Origin: Candidatus Vallotiella hemipterorum
GTDB taxonomy: Bacteria > Pseudomonadota > Gammaproteobacteria > Burkholderiales > Burkholderiaceae
Reading direction: 5' to 3'
Assembly (NCBI RefSeq): GCF_910593725.1
Contig: NZ_OU343031.1
Span: 620,001-684,000 of the forward strand
DNA length: 64,000 nt
Shown here: positions 52,098 to 63,613 of the stretch, piece by piece
Position numbering within the stretch: position 1 is the first letter of the stretch
How the letters are laid out: each line of letters opens with the position of its first letter
Made by a program: the position numbers and the translations under genes
Notes under the pieces: generated by a model
Seen by the model: only the letters and a program-made list of their open reading frames with translations
Database searches by the model: none
Told to the model about the DNA's origin: nothing

Positions 52098-53642
52098 ATG
52101 ACAGATAAGTTAATCATATTCGATACGACATTACGTGATGGCGAGCAATCGCCGGGTGCCTCGATGAGGAAGGAGGAAAAAATCCGAATTGCACGACAAC
52201 TCGAGCGTATGAAAGTAGATGTAATTGAGGCCGGCTTCGCGGCTAGCTCTAATGGAGATTTTGACGCGATTCAGGCAATTGCTTCACAGGTGAAAGACAG
52301 CGCAGTCTGTTCGCTAGCACGCGCTAATGACAAAGATATCGCGCGTGCAGCTGAGGCGCTTAAGCCAGCAGGGCAGTTTAGAATCCACACATTTATTGCG
52401 ACTTCCATGTTACATATGGAGAAAAAGTTACGTATGACGCCGAAACAAGTGTACGAACAAGCTCGGCTTGCAGTACGTTTTGCCCGACAGTTTACAGATG
52501 ACATTGAATTTTCATGTGAGGATGGCAGCCGTTCAGAAATAGATTTTCTGTGCAGAGTGCTAGAGGTAGTGATCGCAGAAGGTGCAACTACTATTAACAT
52601 TCCGGATACTGTCGGCTATGCAGTACCAGACGGCTATGCTGCGTTGATTCAGCAAATTCGAGAACGAGTACCAAACTCAGACAAGGCGGTGTTTTCGGTG
52701 CATTGCCACAATGATTTAGGTATGGCGGTTGCAAACTCGCTAGCAGCAGTAAAGCTAGGAGGGGCACGGCAGATTGAATGCACAGTAAACGGTCTTGGAG
52801 AACGCGCTGGAAATACTTCACTAGAGGAAGTGGTGATGGCCGTAAAGACACGACGTGATTACTTTGGGCTAGAGGTGGGAATTGATACAACACAAATTCT
52901 ACCTACTTCTAAGCTCGTATCTCAGACGACGGGCTTCGTAGTGCAACCGAATAAAGCTGTAGTAGGTGCTAACGCGTTTGCGCACGCGTCAGGGATTCAT
53001 CAAGATGGAGTTCTTAAGGCTCGGGACACATACGAGATTATGCGTGCGGAAGATGTAGGCTGGAGCGCAAATAAAATTGTGCTTGGCAAGCTATCTGGCC
53101 GAAATGCCTTTAAAAAACGACTACAAGAATTAAGAGTGGTATTAAATAGTGAAGCAGAACTAAATAGCGCTTTCTTGCGCTTTAAAGAACTGGCTGATCG
53201 CAAGGCAGAGATTTTCGATGAGGATATTTTATCAATCTTAAGCCAGGAAGCAAATGCGGTGCTTGATCATGAGACCTATCGGTTTGTCTCGTTATCACAA
53301 CACTCGGAAACCGGCGAGAGACCATCTGCAAAAGTAGTGTTTGCTATTGATAGCAGCGAGACAGTCGGTGAAGCTCATGGAAATGGCCCAGTCGATGCGA
53401 CGCTACATGCAATTGAGTCACAAGTTAATAGTAGTGCGGAATTGATACTATATTCAGTGAATGCGATTACAACCGGTACGCAAGCACAAGGCGAAGTAAC
53501 CGTACGTTTATCTAAAGCGGGGCGTATTGTCAATGGCGTTGGCACCGACTTAGATATCGTGGCCGCTTCTGCAAAAGCTTATATTGCGGCGTTAAATAAG
53601 CTTAATTCAAATACTGAAAGACTGAACCCACAATGCTCGTAG
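52098..53642 (+). CDS. leuA: 2-isopropylmalate synthase
   Basis: Condenses acetyl-CoA with 2-oxoisovalerate, the first committed step of leucine synthesis. The ATG at 52098 gives 514 residues starting [20 protein letters not shown], the family start; the frame runs 26 codons further upstream without similarity. The DTTLRDGEQ metal-binding motif, the later [21 protein letters not shown], and the C-terminal regulatory domain (about 390-514) that senses leucine are all present. It uses the product of the IlvI/IlvC pathway encoded upstream. Confidence 0.97.
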   Translation: MTDKLIIFDTTLRDGEQSPGASMRKEEKIRIARQLERMKVDVIEAGFAASSNGDFDAIQAIASQVKDSAVCSLARANDKDIARAAEALKPAGQFRIHTFIATSMLHMEKKLRMTPKQVYEQARLAVRFARQFTDDIEFSCEDGSRSEIDFLCRVLEVVIAEGATTINIPDTVGYAVPDGYAALIQQIRERVPNSDKAVFSVHCHNDLGMAVANSLAAVKLGGARQIECTVNGLGERAGNTSLEEVVMAVKTRRDYFGLEVGIDTTQILPTSKLVSQTTGFVVQPNKAVVGANAFAHASGIHQDGVLKARDTYEIMRAEDVGWSANKIVLGKLSGRNAFKKRLQELRVVLNSEAELNSAFLRFKELADRKAEIFDEDILSILSQEANAVLDHETYRFVSLSQHSETGERPSAKVVFAIDSSETVGEAHGNGPVDATLHAIESQVNSSAELILYSVNAITTGTQAQGEVTVRLSKAGRIVNGVGTDLDIVAASAKAYIAALNKLNSNTERLNPQCS

Positions 53643-55180
53643 TTACTCTAACACAGTAGACTCCCTCTACCACCAATACTGGGGTAAGCCGCTGCTACTG
53701 CTAGTGTGGTACACCGCTAAACATAAAAAGAGTGCCAAAGAGGAGCCCCTCTTTAAGGGGATCTGCTAAACATAGTTATACTATAACGATGATAGTACGA
53801 GTGTCGTCGAGTAAAAGTAATGTAGATAGCACTATACAAAATTATATATGACGATATCTTTACGATGCCCGATTTATTCTATAGATATAGGCTGTTTCCT
53901 TAGTTTTTTAAAACGCATTAAAATATCTTTTTATCTATATTTCACTATCATTGTGTAGAATTCTCTGTATTATGGTATTTATTAAAATGTCAATAATTTT
54001 CCTAAAATATAGAGAGCTGTATAGCTTACAAATAGGATACTAATCCGCGATGCTTAGTATCAATGTATAGTTTCCAGTATCAAAAGTTTCTATATAATCG
54101 CATACGCCGTACATATCAAGACTAACTATAGGCTACGCGGTTAAATATATGAATACATGATCAAAATTTTTTTCTTCTATTTTTTTTCTTTAAAATTGAG
54201 CGTTACAAAATCATCACTATTTTAGCAAAAATAGTGATGATTTATGATACATTCTTAATATTAATAGAAGAGCTCAAATATACGTAAGTTGTTTAGATAA
54301 GTTTAGAGGGATAAACGTGTAACAACTTTTAAAATGGCAATATTTCTAGCTGTAGTGTGTCGCTATATGTAGAATCCATATATCTTCTATCGTTCGTATT
54401 AAGTAGTAACGATTACATCACAAAGCTATAGGCTTCAATATTAATTATATTCTTTAGTATGTTTTTGAACGTGGTCAGGGTATATTAATACGTCTATATC
54501 AGGGTAATATTTTATGAAAGTAGCGATATGCTGCGGTTTTTATGTTAGAGTGTTTTAGGGGGGTTATTGTCCTTACTTTACAAAAGTAATAAATAAACTA
54601 ACTCACTCGTACTGTTTAGTAATTATTTAACTACTAATATAGTGCCATCTTAGTACATGTTAAATAAAAGTATTAATTTATAGCACTTGTTAAGGTCTGC
54701 TGTTTAAGAAGGTTACCTACTTAAACTAGACTAAATAAATTCTATTCTTTTTAGTTACACTAGCCTCCTAGTATGCTGGACAATTACTATAAGAATAGTA
54801 AATGAGTTTAAAATCTTAGGTCTTTGATAGTGATATATGGGGCTTGTGAGTAAACCCTAATCTATAGCTTTACACTTTTAGTAGGAACACTTTGAATAAT
54901 ATTAGCTTAGATTGTCGAATACTTTTAAGAGGAGTACGATGTGTGTAGTATAGAATACTAGCATAGTATTCAGTTAATAAATAATCCAACCTCTCATGTT
55001 ATACGGAAGGGCTATAGTTTCTCACTCTCTATAGTATTTATGCCTAAAAATCGCGTTAAACTATATGTATCTTATAGCGCTATAAGGCATATCCTAGCTA
55101 TGCTAAAATTGTAACCTTTCCGTAAACACACGGCACGGCCTTTCTTCTGTGACCGCCTGTTGATCAAAATAAAGAAAATT
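53643..55180. other. Long gap between leuA and rpsO, no gene seen
   Basis: 1.54 kb, very AT-rich with stops in all frames. After leuA a weak 7 bp hairpin (53737-53754) could end transcription. A 16 bp perfect inverted repeat lies at 54208-54243. The rpsO promoter should lie near 55080-55150. Confidence 0.5.
54208..54243. repeat. Perfect 16 bp inverted repeat, 4-base loop
   Basis: AAATCATCACTATTTT (54208-54223) and AAAATAGTGATGATTT (54228-54243) pair around AGCA in non-coding DNA. Confidence 0.85.
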
Positions 55181-55450
55181 ATGTCTGTAGCAAATATTAA
55201 TAAAGTAGAAATTATCGCGCAATTTGCTGGTGGTATAAACGACACTGGCTCACCAGAGGTGCAAGTTGCCCTACTAACGAGTCGTATTAACGAATTGACG
55301 GTGCACTTCAAGGCTCACATAAAAGATCACCATAGTCGTCGCGGTCTGCTACGCATGGTGAGCCGCCGCCGTAAGCTGCTTGACTACTTAAAGGCTAAAG
55401 ATGCCGATCGCTATCGTACACTGATCCAAAAGCTAGGTCTACGCAAGTAA
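55181..55450 (+). CDS. rpsO: 30S ribosomal protein S15
   Basis: Binds 16S rRNA early in small-subunit assembly. 89 residues from the ATG at 55181, the usual length; an upstream in-frame ATG adds seven lysine/isoleucine-rich residues and is unlikely. The S15 signature [23 protein letters not shown] is at about residues 46-68. A strong terminator follows. pnp comes next, the common rpsO-pnp arrangement, so part of pnp transcription may come from read-through. Confidence 0.97.
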   Translation: MSVANINKVEIIAQFAGGINDTGSPEVQVALLTSRINELTVHFKAHIKDHHSRRGLLRMVSRRRKLLDYLKAKDADRYRTLIQKLGLRK

Positions 55451-55473
55451 GTGTCTTAATACAGAGAACCTCT

Positions 55474-55510
55474 GCCTGCATCAGGAAACCTGATGCAGGC
55501 ATTTTATTTT
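55474..55510 (+). terminator. Intrinsic terminator after rpsO
   Basis: GCCTGCATCAGG and CCTGATGCAGGC form a perfect 12 bp stem with loop AAA, followed by ATTTTATTTT. It is 23 bases past the rpsO stop and is the clearest intrinsic terminator in the window. Confidence 0.92.
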
Positions 55511-55714
55511 AGCATTTCTAATGATGAGTTTCGAACGCTGTCATGCAACCGCCTAGTAAAGGAGACAGGGGGTATTATGTAATGCCTTTGGCGGCAGGAT
55601 TATTAGCTGTCGCGCTGAAATAATAATACTTCTCTGTTTGTAGGTATCTGGCAGCGGTTAAGGAACGGTCGATAGACTGGCCGTGTATAAGCGCGGTGTC
55701 TCGAAGGGATAAAA

Positions 55715-57805
55715 ATGTTAAACAAGATTATCAAAGAATTTCAATGGGGCCAACATAAGTTTTGCCTTGAAACAGGCGAGATCGCTCGTCAGTCAAGCGG
55801 TGCAGTTCTTGTTAATGTCGAGGATACCGTCGTGCTCGCGACAGTGGTAGCATCTAGAGCGGCTAAGTCGGAACAAAGCTTTTTACCGTTGACTGTTGAT
55901 TATATCGAGAAAACGTATGCGGCCGGTAAAATTCCAGGCAGTTTCTTTCGTCGAGAAGGCCGCCCCTCCGAGAGCGAGACGATGATCTCGCGGCTAATCG
56001 ATCGCCCGTTGCGTCCGCTATTTCCAGAAGGCTTCTACAACGAAGTACAGGTGGTAATTCATGTTCTATCTATCAACCCGGATATTCCAGCAGATATTCC
56101 CTCAATGATTGGCGCATCTGCTGCGTTGGCTATCTCTGGCATTCCTTTTCATGGACCGATCGGAGCGTCACGCGTCGCTTATATTAATAATCAATTTTTG
56201 CTTAATCCGACTCGTTCACAGCTTAAGGCATCACAGCTAGATTTAGTGGTTGCCGGCACTGAACACGCTGTTCTGATGGTTGAGTCCGAAGCAGATCAGT
56301 TGCCAGAGGAAGTAATGCTTAGTGCGGTCATGTTTGGGCACGAGCAAATGCAAGTGGCGATTAACGCTATCCATGACCTTGTTAAGGAGGGAGGTAAACC
56401 TGAATGGGATTGGTGTCCAGTATCAAAGAATCAAGCGATAATTGCGAGCGTGACAGAGCTGGCATGGACCGAACTAAAAGCAGCATACCGGATACAGAAG
56501 AAACAGCAGCGATCGATTAAGCTGAAGGAGGTATATGCATCGGTTATAGCCAAACTCGCTGAATACGCTGGAATGGGTGGCGTTAATGCTGAGGTAGTCA
56601 GCAGCATTTTATTCGATCTCGAGGCAAAAATCGTGCGCGGTCAAATTCTAAATGGCGAGCCTCGGATTGACGGACGTGACACACGTACTGTGCGTCCGAT
56701 TGAAATCCGGACCGGGATACTGCCACGCACGCACGGCTCGGCGCTGTTTAGCCGGGGCGAGACACAGGCATTAGTAGTGGCTACACTCGGTACTAGAAGT
56801 GATGAGCAGATAATCGATGCAATCGAGGGCGAATATCGTGAGCGATTCATACTACACTATAATATGCCACCATTCGCGACTGGTGAAACGGGACGTATCG
56901 GCTCGCCGAAGCGGCGGGAGATCGGTCACGGCCGGCTTGCTAAACGAGCGCTTTCCGCATGTCTAGCAAGTGATGACTCGTTTAGTTATACGATCCGCGT
57001 TGTATCTGAAATTACTGAGTCGAATGGCTCATCGTCGATGGCTTCTGTGTGTGGCGCCTGTTTAGCGCTAATGGATGCGGGCGTACCCATGAAAGCTCAC
57101 GTGGCGGGCATCGCTATGGGGCTGATCTTAGAGGGCAATAAGTTCGCAGTACTCACTGATATCTTAGGTGACGAAGACCATCTTGGCGACATGGACTTTA
57201 AAGTGGCAGGTACGTTACAGGGTGTAACTGCATTACAGATGGATATAAAAATACAGGGAATTACAAAAGAAATCATGCAAGTTGCCCTTGCACAAGCGAA
57301 GGAAGGACGCCTACATATCTTAAATCAAATGATTGCCGTAGTGCCGTCGACAAACACTCAATTGTCACAGTTCGCGCCGCGCATAATCACAATTAGGATT
57401 AATCCAGAAAAGATTCGCGATGTAATCGGCAAGGGTGGCTCGGTAATCCGTATGCTAACAGAGGAAACAAACACAACGATCGATATTTCCGATGACGGTA
57501 TCGTAACGATCGCAAGCATAAGTCCTGATGGCCTAGCCGAGGCGAAAAAACGCATCGAGAATATTACGGCGGAAGTGGGAGTCGGCCAAATCTATGAGGG
57601 TACAATCTTGAAACTTCTAGATTTTGGTGCAATCGTGAATATCCTGCCAGGTCGTGATGGTCTGCTGCATATTTCTGAGATTGCAAACGAGAGAATTAAA
57701 GATATTAACGATTACCTAAAAGAAGGCCAACATGTGAAAGTTAAGGTAATCCAGACCGACGAGAAGGGTCGCATACGGTTATCCGTGAAGACACTGCTTC
57801 TATAA
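55715..57805 (+). CDS. pnp: Polyribonucleotide nucleotidyltransferase (PNPase)
   Basis: Phosphorolytic 3' to 5' exoribonuclease of the mRNA decay machinery. 696 residues, slightly short of the usual 710 or so because the tail after S1 is trimmed. Two RNase PH domains (about 1-210 and 310-540; [22 protein letters not shown] in the first, [21 protein letters not shown] in the second), a KH domain with [11 protein letters not shown], and an S1 domain with [12 protein letters not shown] with GAAGGGAT before it. The 200-base leader may be the site of autoregulation known in other bacteria, not shown here. Confidence 0.97.
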   Translation: MLNKIIKEFQWGQHKFCLETGEIARQSSGAVLVNVEDTVVLATVVASRAAKSEQSFLPLTVDYIEKTYAAGKIPGSFFRREGRPSESETMISRLIDRPLRPLFPEGFYNEVQVVIHVLSINPDIPADIPSMIGASAALAISGIPFHGPIGASRVAYINNQFLLNPTRSQLKASQLDLVVAGTEHAVLMVESEADQLPEEVMLSAVMFGHEQMQVAINAIHDLVKEGGKPEWDWCPVSKNQAIIASVTELAWTELKAAYRIQKKQQRSIKLKEVYASVIAKLAEYAGMGGVNAEVVSSILFDLEAKIVRGQILNGEPRIDGRDTRTVRPIEIRTGILPRTHGSALFSRGETQALVVATLGTRSDEQIIDAIEGEYRERFILHYNMPPFATGETGRIGSPKRREIGHGRLAKRALSACLASDDSFSYTIRVVSEITESNGSSSMASVCGACLALMDAGVPMKAHVAGIAMGLILEGNKFAVLTDILGDEDHLGDMDFKVAGTLQGVTALQMDIKIQGITKEIMQVALAQAKEGRLHILNQMIAVVPSTNTQLSQFAPRIITIRINPEKIRDVIGKGGSVIRMLTEETNTTIDISDDGIVTIASISPDGLAEAKKRIENITAEVGVGQIYEGTILKLLDFGAIVNILPGRDGLLHISEIANERIKDINDYLKEGQHVKVKVIQTDEKGRIRLSVKTLLL

Positions 57806-57870
57806 GAAGCCATCCGTCATGCCAGGGACACGTCGGGGAGATGTAGAGTAATATAACTAAGAGTTTATAT

Positions 57871-57905
57871 AGCCGGAGTGTTTTGAGCACTGCCGGCTGT
57901 TTTGT
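57871..57905 (+). terminator. Terminator after pnp
   Basis: AGCCGGAGTG and CACTGCCGGCT pair with one bulge around TTTTGAG, followed by GTTTTG. About 65 bases past the pnp stop. A C7T7 tract follows at 57907-57920. Confidence 0.75.
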
Positions 57906-57950
57906 ACCCCCCCTTTTTTTAGTCAATGCGACGGCTACGCAGAATTTCGC

Positions 57951-58955
57951 ATGAAAGCAATCGAGATTACAGAATACGGCGCCCCTAATGTTTTAAAAAC
58001 TGTTAAACGCCCGATACCTGACCTCAAGCTCGGCGAAGTGCTGATTAAAGTTTCAGCAGCTGGTGTGAATCGCCCAGATGTTTTTCAGCGTATGGGTAAT
58101 TATCTTGCGCCACAAGGCGCATCAGATATTCCTGGTCTCGAAATTTCTGGAAAAATTATTTCCGGTACTCTTAATAAAGTAAATAATCCATTCGGTCTCA
58201 CGCATGGGCAACGAGTCTGTGCTTTAACGCAAGGGGGTGGATATGCCGAGTATGCAAGCGTACCACTCGCGCAGTGTTTGCCTATACCAATGGGCTTATC
58301 GGATATTCAAGCTGCGTCGTTGCCAGAAACGTTCTTTACTGTTTGGAGTAATGTTTTTGACAGTGGTCGCCTTAGCATAGGTAAAGATGGTTCTAGGGAG
58401 GCATTATTAGTTCAGGGTGGTTCCAGTGGTATTGGTATAACAGCAATTCAGATGGCGCATGCGTTCGGTCATCCGGTATTTGCTACGGCTGGTAATGCAC
58501 AGAAGTGCGCCGCATGCGAGGCGCTAGGCGCTAAACGTGGGATTAACTACAAAACAGAAGACTTTGTTTCCGTGATAAAGTCGCTAACTTATAACCGAGG
58601 CGTCGACGTAATTTTAGATATGGTGGGCGGCTCTTATGTAGAGCGAGAGTTAAATGTGCTGGCTAGTGGCGGGCGTATTTTATTGATTGCTCTACTCGGG
58701 GGGAGTAAAGCGCAGATTGACTTAAGCAGGGTATTACGTCGCCGCTTAATATTAACTGGATCAATACTCCGGCCTCGTTCGGTAACTTTTAAAGCTGCCA
58801 TTGCTACAAAATTGTACGAGCGAGTATGGCCACTAATTGAGCAGGGTGCGATTAAGCCGGTAATTCACCATGTATTTCCGGCTGAGCATGCCGACGCAGC
58901 GCATACAATGATGGAGAGGGGGGAGAACATCGGAAAAATTATACTCACTTGGTAA
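57951..58955 (+). CDS. NAD(P)H quinone oxidoreductase, zinc-type ADH superfamily
   Basis: Medium-chain dehydrogenase/reductase of the quinone oxidoreductase (PIG3/QorA-like) branch, without the zinc ligands of true alcohol dehydrogenases. 334 residues. The N-terminal catalytic fold has GEVLIKVSAAGVNRPDVFQRMG; the nucleotide-binding fold has LVQGGSSGIGITAIQMAHAFG; and the C-terminus has GKIILTW. Substrate unknown; likely detoxifies quinones or enals using NADPH. Same gene position as in Burkholderia, between pnp and tpiA. ATG start, 45 bases after the pnp terminator. Confidence 0.9.
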   Translation: MKAIEITEYGAPNVLKTVKRPIPDLKLGEVLIKVSAAGVNRPDVFQRMGNYLAPQGASDIPGLEISGKIISGTLNKVNNPFGLTHGQRVCALTQGGGYAEYASVPLAQCLPIPMGLSDIQAASLPETFFTVWSNVFDSGRLSIGKDGSREALLVQGGSSGIGITAIQMAHAFGHPVFATAGNAQKCAACEALGAKRGINYKTEDFVSVIKSLTYNRGVDVILDMVGGSYVERELNVLASGGRILLIALLGGSKAQIDLSRVLRRRLILTGSILRPRSVTFKAAIATKLYERVWPLIEQGAIKPVIHHVFPAEHADAAHTMMERGENIGKIILTW

Positions 58956-59069
58956 GTATATAGTGGATTGACTTTTGCTTATAATATTTAGTAAAGTAAA
59001 AAATTTTATACGCATACTTATTACTTGTTAGTTGACACTTGCGTATTACAGGTACTAAATAAAAAACGT

Positions 59070-59867
59070 ATGTTAAAGAAACAGCAATCAAAACTTGTAG
59101 TTGCAAACTGGAAGATGCACGGGTGTCTCACTAGCAATGATGTGTTACTACACGCATTCACGCAACGCGCAGTAACACTTGAGCCGCAAGTACGGCTTGC
59201 TGTGTGTGTACCGTATCCGTATCTCGCGCAGGCTCAGAATCGGCTTACTAGCACGTCAATCGAGTATGGAGTGCAAGATGTATCTGCACACACGCATGGC
59301 GCGTATACAGGTGAGGTTGCTGCGTCTATGGTCGCTGAGTTTGGTGCAACGCTAGCCATCGTCGGTCACTCTGAGCGTCGTATATTTCATATGGAATCCT
59401 CTGAGTTAGTGGCGGCAAAAGCGCAGCGCGCTCTCGAGTCTGGTATTACTCCGATTATCTGTGTTGGCGAAACGCTAGATGAGAGGCAGGCTGGGAAAAC
59501 TAATAGTATTGTATATACACAGCTTGCTGCGGTACTTGACAGGCTAGACGACGAGGCCGACGTAGCACGACTAATTGTCGCATACGAGCCGTTTTGGGCT
59601 ATTGGCACAGGTCAAATTCCTGCTGTGCAGCAGATAAAACAGGTCTATGGTGCAATACGGGCCCAGCTTATGGAAAAAGCAGTAAACATACACGTGCCGC
59701 TTTTATACGGGGGTAGTCTTAAGCCAGATAATGCGCTGGAATTGTTTTCTCAATCAGATATTGATGGTGCTCTAATTGGCGCTGCATCATTATCTGCTGT
59801 AGATTTTCTTGAAATCTCTGCGGCTGTTAGTATAGCACTTTCCGAAAATCAGGATGATTCTAAGTAA
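59070..59867 (+). CDS. tpiA: Triose-phosphate isomerase
   Basis: Interconverts dihydroxyacetone phosphate and glyceraldehyde 3-phosphate in glycolysis. The ATG at 59070 gives 265 residues and places KLVVANWKMHG at the normal distance; a start 45 bases upstream has no support. Catalytic histidine in VGHSERRIF, catalytic glutamate in VAYEPFWAIGTGQ, and phosphate-binding YGGSLKPDNA. Its TAA overlaps the secG ATG (TAATG), coupling their translation. Confidence 0.96.
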   Translation: MLKKQQSKLVVANWKMHGCLTSNDVLLHAFTQRAVTLEPQVRLAVCVPYPYLAQAQNRLTSTSIEYGVQDVSAHTHGAYTGEVAASMVAEFGATLAIVGHSERRIFHMESSELVAAKAQRALESGITPIICVGETLDERQAGKTNSIVYTQLAAVLDRLDDEADVARLIVAYEPFWAIGTGQIPAVQQIKQVYGAIRAQLMEKAVNIHVPLLYGGSLKPDNALELFSQSDIDGALIGAASLSAVDFLEISAAVSIALSENQDDSK

Positions 59868-60238
59868 TGCACTTCTTATTTTTGAAGACATTGATTATCG
59901 TGGTGCAGGTGCTATCTGCGCTTGGTGTGATTGGGCTTGTTTTACTGCAGCATGACAAGGCTGCTAATATAGGTATGGGGTTCGGCAGCGGAGCCTCGGG
60001 TAGTTTATTCAGTGCTAGTGGCTCAGTCGACTTCCTTTCGCGTGCAACAGCAATTTTCGCTACTGTATTCTTTATTAGTACGCTTTTTATGAGTGTTCTG
60101 GGCGGTAACTATCCTCCGAAGATGCCTAGAAGCGGTCTATTAAGCAGTGCGGCGCCACTAGCAGTGACTACGCCGGTAGAAGGCTTAGTATCCTCTATAA
60201 CTGAGGAGTCTACGTCACATTCTAATGTGCCTAAATAA
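59867..60238 (+). CDS. secG: Protein translocase subunit SecG
   Basis: Small membrane subunit of the SecYEG channel that eases protein export. 123 residues, normal. Two membrane segments (about 5-27 and 52-75) separated by the conserved loop LLQHDKAANIGMGFGSGASGSLFS, then a variable serine-rich tail. ATG overlaps the tpiA stop by one base. tRNA-Leu(GAG) follows, the usual order in Burkholderia. Confidence 0.94.
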   Translation: MHFLFLKTLIIVVQVLSALGVIGLVLLQHDKAANIGMGFGSGASGSLFSASGSVDFLSRATAIFATVFFISTLFMSVLGGNYPPKMPRSGLLSSAAPLAVTTPVEGLVSSITEESTSHSNVPK

Positions 60239-60391
60239 TGTAAGGATTAGCAAAACTATGACGTGTACGAAATGTGTTTTCGTGCGTTGAACAAAGAACT
60301 TAACCAAGTTACAATCAAGAACTTAAAGTCATTCGCGGTAACAGTGGTAACAAAAGCTAATGCTCTAAATGTCCTCACACATTATAATAGT

Positions 60392-60476
60392 GCCGATGTG
60401 GTGAAATTGGTAGACACGCTATCTTGAGGGGGTAGTGGCGCAAGCCGTATGAGTTCGAGTCTCATTATCGGCACCA
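60392..60476 (+). tRNA. tRNA-Leu (GAG)
   Basis: Class II tRNA of 85 bases with encoded CCA and discriminator A, as leucine tRNAs require. Acceptor GCCGATG with TATCGGC (one G:U); anticodon stem-loop CTATC TTGAGGG GGTAG gives GAG for CUC and CUU codons; T-arm ATGAG TTCGAGT CTCAT. It lies between secG and nuoA. Confidence 0.96.
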
Positions 60477-60485
60477 GCATTATAT

Positions 60486-60530
60486 AATGCCAGCCGCTTG
60501 CACTTATGCTACGGCTGGCATTTATTTTTA
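60486..60530 (+). terminator. Terminator after tRNA-Leu
   Basis: AATGCCAGCCG (60486-60496) and CGGCTGGCATT (60512-60522) form a perfect 11 bp stem with a 15-base loop, followed by TATTTTTA. It separates the tRNA from the nuo operon. Confidence 0.85.
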
Positions 60531-60640
60531 ATGCCGCCCCCTATTATAATGTCTTGGCTTTAATATAAGGGCTCTCTCAGGAGCCTTATTAGATTTAGCT
60601 ATCTAGTTAAAGCTCATTAACTTTTTGATAAAAAATACTC

Positions 60641-61000
60641 TTGAACCTTACTGCCTACTTCCCCGTCCTGCTATTTATTCTTGTTAGCCTTGGTTTAGGG
60701 GGGGGGTTAGTTAGTATTGGCAGGCTCCTTGGTCCCAAAAAACCAGACACTAATAAAAATTCTCCATACGAGTGTGGTTTTGAGGCATTTGGAGATGCTC
60801 GTATGAAGTTCGATGTGCGCTATTACTTAGTAGCTATCCTCTTTATTATTTTTGATTTAGAGACGGCTTTTTTATTCCCTTGGGGCGTTGCATTACGCGA
60901 TATTGGTTGGCCAGGATTCATCGCAATGATGATTTTCCTTCTGGAGTTTATGCTGGGTTTTGCCTATGTCTGGAGACGTGGTGGACTAAGCTGGGAATGA
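60641..61000 (+). CDS. nuoA: NADH-quinone oxidoreductase subunit A
   Basis: Small membrane subunit of complex I near the quinone site. 119 residues with three membrane segments. Conserved loop [29 protein letters not shown] and the acidic segment [11 protein letters not shown] are intact. The start codon is TTG, matching where relatives begin (MNLxAYxPVLL); an upstream ribosome binding site is weak. Codons 20-22 form an uninterrupted nine-G run (60698-60706) coding GGG glycines, a likely slippage site. First gene of nuo operon. Confidence 0.94.
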   Translation: MNLTAYFPVLLFILVSLGLGGGLVSIGRLLGPKKPDTNKNSPYECGFEAFGDARMKFDVRYYLVAILFIIFDLETAFLFPWGVALRDIGWPGFIAMMIFLLEFMLGFAYVWRRGGLSWE

Positions 61001-61059
61001 GTATTAAAAATCGTACTTTGTATCAAGCACGAAGCTTGCCATCCGCCTGGAGTTAAAAA

Positions 61060-61539
61060 ATGAGTATTGAAGGCATGCTAAATAAGGGCTTTATTACCAC
61101 AACCGCTGATAAGCTTATAAACTGGACTCGAACCGGCTCACTATGGCCAATGACGTTTGGGCTTGCTTGTTGTGCCGTTGAGATGATGCATGCTGGTGCT
61201 TCACGCTATGACTTAGACCGTTTCGGTGTTGTATTTCGGCCAAGTCCACGTCAGTCCGATGTCATGATCGTTGCAGGTACGCTCTGCAATAAAATGGCGC
61301 CTGCGCTACGAAAGGTTTATGACCAAATGGCTGAGCCGCGTTGGGTAATCTCCATGGGTTCATGCGCCAATGGGGGTGGTTACTATCACTACTCGTACTC
61401 AGTTGTGCGCGGATGTGACCGGATTGTTCCGGTTGATGTGTACGTACCTGGCTGTCCGCCGACTGCTGAGGCACTCATATATGGTGTCATGCAATTGCAG
61501 GCAAAAATTCGTCGCACAAATACTATTGCCCGAAAGTAA
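61060..61539 (+). CDS. nuoB: NADH-quinone oxidoreductase subunit B
   Basis: Carries the terminal 4Fe-4S cluster N2 that hands electrons to quinone. 159 residues. Cluster ligands: the adjacent cysteines in [10 protein letters not shown], the cysteine in [12 protein letters not shown], and [14 protein letters not shown] with CTGGAG upstream. 59 bases after nuoA and 15 before nuoC, in the standard nuoABCDE order. Confidence 0.97.
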   Translation: MSIEGMLNKGFITTTADKLINWTRTGSLWPMTFGLACCAVEMMHAGASRYDLDRFGVVFRPSPRQSDVMIVAGTLCNKMAPALRKVYDQMAEPRWVISMGSCANGGGYYHYSYSVVRGCDRIVPVDVYVPGCPPTAEALIYGVMQLQAKIRRTNTIARK

Positions 61540-61554
61540 TGCGGAATTTCTAAT

Positions 61555-62157
61555 ATGAAAAGCAAACTAGAAATCCTAAAAGCAAACCTTAACAAAGCGT
61601 TTGGAGATAAGCTAGAAAGCTTAAGCGAGTCGCTTGGCCAGTTAACTATTGTGGTTGCTGCTGGCAATCTAATTGATCTTGCGACTCAGTTGCGAGATGA
61701 CCCAACGCTTGGTTTCGAACAATTAATTGACCTATGTGGTATTGATTATTCAAAATACCGTAATGGCGAATATGACGGTCTACGTTTTGCTTCGGTATCG
61801 CATTTATTGTCGATCAGCCATAACTGGCGCCTGCGAGTTCGCGTATTCGCGCCATATAACAATGCGCCAGTTTTGCCATCTCTGATTGAAGTATGGAATT
61901 CGGTGAACTGGTATGAGCGGGAAGCATTCGATTTATACGGGATCGTGTTCGATGGTCATCCTGATCTCCGAAGGATCCTTACTGATTATGGTTTTATCGG
62001 CCACCCATTTCGCAAGGATTTTCCGCTATCCGGCTATGTTGAGATGCGGTATGATTCGGAAAAAAAACAAGTTATCTACCAACCTGTCACTATTGAATCA
62101 CGCGAGGTTACACCTCGAGTGATTCGCGAAGAACGTTATGGTGGCCTTAGGCACTGA
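61555..62157 (+). CDS. nuoC: NADH-quinone oxidoreductase subunit C
   Basis: 30 kDa-type peripheral-arm subunit of complex I. 200 residues. The family signature [45 protein letters not shown] is near residues 118-160 (read here in pieces [26 protein letters not shown]). ATG start. nuoC is separate from nuoD, as in other betaproteobacteria, unlike the fused gene of Escherichia coli. Confidence 0.96.
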   Translation: MKSKLEILKANLNKAFGDKLESLSESLGQLTIVVAAGNLIDLATQLRDDPTLGFEQLIDLCGIDYSKYRNGEYDGLRFASVSHLLSISHNWRLRVRVFAPYNNAPVLPSLIEVWNSVNWYEREAFDLYGIVFDGHPDLRRILTDYGFIGHPFRKDFPLSGYVEMRYDSEKKQVIYQPVTIESREVTPRVIREERYGGLRH

Positions 62158-62239
62158 TAGCCGGCTTAGCCGGCTACGGGTATTTACGTAAATACAAATA
62201 GATTATCCAAGTTATTCAATTTCTAGTAGGCCTGTAAAC

Positions 62240-63493
62240 ATGGCTGATATTAAGAACTACACGCTGAACTTCGGTCCTCAGCATCCAGCAGCACATGGTG
62301 TACTACGCCTTGTGCTCGAATTAGATGGCGAAGTGATTCAGCGCGCTGATCCGCATATCGGTTTACTACATCGTGCAACCGAGAAGTTAGCTGAGCACAA
62401 AACTTTTATCCAGTCTATACCGTATATGGATCGGCTTGACTACGTGTCAATGATGGTTAATGAGCACGCGTATGTCATGGCGATTGAGAAGCTAGTTGGT
62501 ATTGACGTGACAATCCGGGCACAATATATCCGAGTGATGTTTGATGAGATTACTCGGATTCTTAATCACTTAATGTGGATCGGAGCTCACGCGCTTGATA
62601 TCGGTGCAATGGCAGTATTTCTCTACGCGTTCCGTGAGCGCGAAGACTTGATGGATATTTATGAAGCTGTATCCGGCGCACGCATGCATGCAGCATATTA
62701 TAGACCTGGTGGTGTCCATGCGGATCTACCGGCTGCAATGCCGAAATATAAAGCTTCAAAGATACGAAACGAGAAGGCACTAACTAGGCTTAACGAAAAT
62801 CGCCAGGGTTCGCTTCTTGATTTCATCGAGGATTTTACAAACCGTTTTCCTAGCTGTGTTGATGAGTACGAAACGCTACTAACCGATAATAGGATCTGGA
62901 AGCAGCGATTAGTGAGCATTGGTATTGTAACACCAGAGCGAGCGCTGCAATTGGGTATGACTGGGCCGATGCTACGCGCTTCGGGTGTTGCATGGGACCT
63001 GCGTAAAAAACAGCCATACGAGGTGTATGATCAGCTCGATTTTGACATTCCGATCGGCGGGCACGGCGACTGCTATGACCGATATCTTGTACGCGTCGAG
63101 GAGATGCGTCAATCGAACCGTATTATCAAACAATGTGTTGTATGGCTTCGAAATAATCCAGGACCTGTAATAGTTGATAATCATAAAGTCGCACCGCCCT
63201 CTCGGCTAAATATGAAATCAAATATGGAAGAGCTGATTCACCATTTTAAGCTATTTACAGAAGGTATGCATGTACCTGAAGGTGAAACATATGTTGCCGT
63301 TGAACACCCAAAGGGTGAGTTTGGCATCTATTTAATTTCGGACGGCGCGAATAAGCCATACAGACTAAAAATTCGTGCGCCAGGCTATGCACATCTATCT
63401 ACCCTTGATGAAATGGTTCGCGGTCATATGATTTCTGATGCGGTTACAATCATTGGAACACAGGATATTGTGTTTGGGGAAGTGGACCGCTAA
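62240..63493 (+). CDS. nuoD: NADH-quinone oxidoreductase subunit D
   Basis: 49 kDa-type subunit that, with NuoB, forms the quinone-binding pocket. 417 residues, full length. Begins [24 protein letters not shown] with the quinone-site [21 protein letters not shown] and [11 protein letters not shown] follow; the C-terminal [18 protein letters not shown] and DIVFGEVDR are present. 82 bases after nuoC. Confidence 0.97.
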   Translation: MADIKNYTLNFGPQHPAAHGVLRLVLELDGEVIQRADPHIGLLHRATEKLAEHKTFIQSIPYMDRLDYVSMMVNEHAYVMAIEKLVGIDVTIRAQYIRVMFDEITRILNHLMWIGAHALDIGAMAVFLYAFREREDLMDIYEAVSGARMHAAYYRPGGVHADLPAAMPKYKASKIRNEKALTRLNENRQGSLLDFIEDFTNRFPSCVDEYETLLTDNRIWKQRLVSIGIVTPERALQLGMTGPMLRASGVAWDLRKKQPYEVYDQLDFDIPIGGHGDCYDRYLVRVEEMRQSNRIIKQCVVWLRNNPGPVIVDNHKVAPPSRLNMKSNMEELIHHFKLFTEGMHVPEGETYVAVEHPKGEFGIYLISDGANKPYRLKIRAPGYAHLSTLDEMVRGHMISDAVTIIGTQDIVFGEVDR

Positions 63494-63613
63494 CGTAACT
63501 ACTTAGAATATCCCATGCCATATGATAGGCCCCATATTAAGAAGAGGGAGATTTTCTAGAGTGGTATGTCGGTAGGTTTTATTTCGTTAAGCATTGAATA
63601 GGTTGTGTTATAA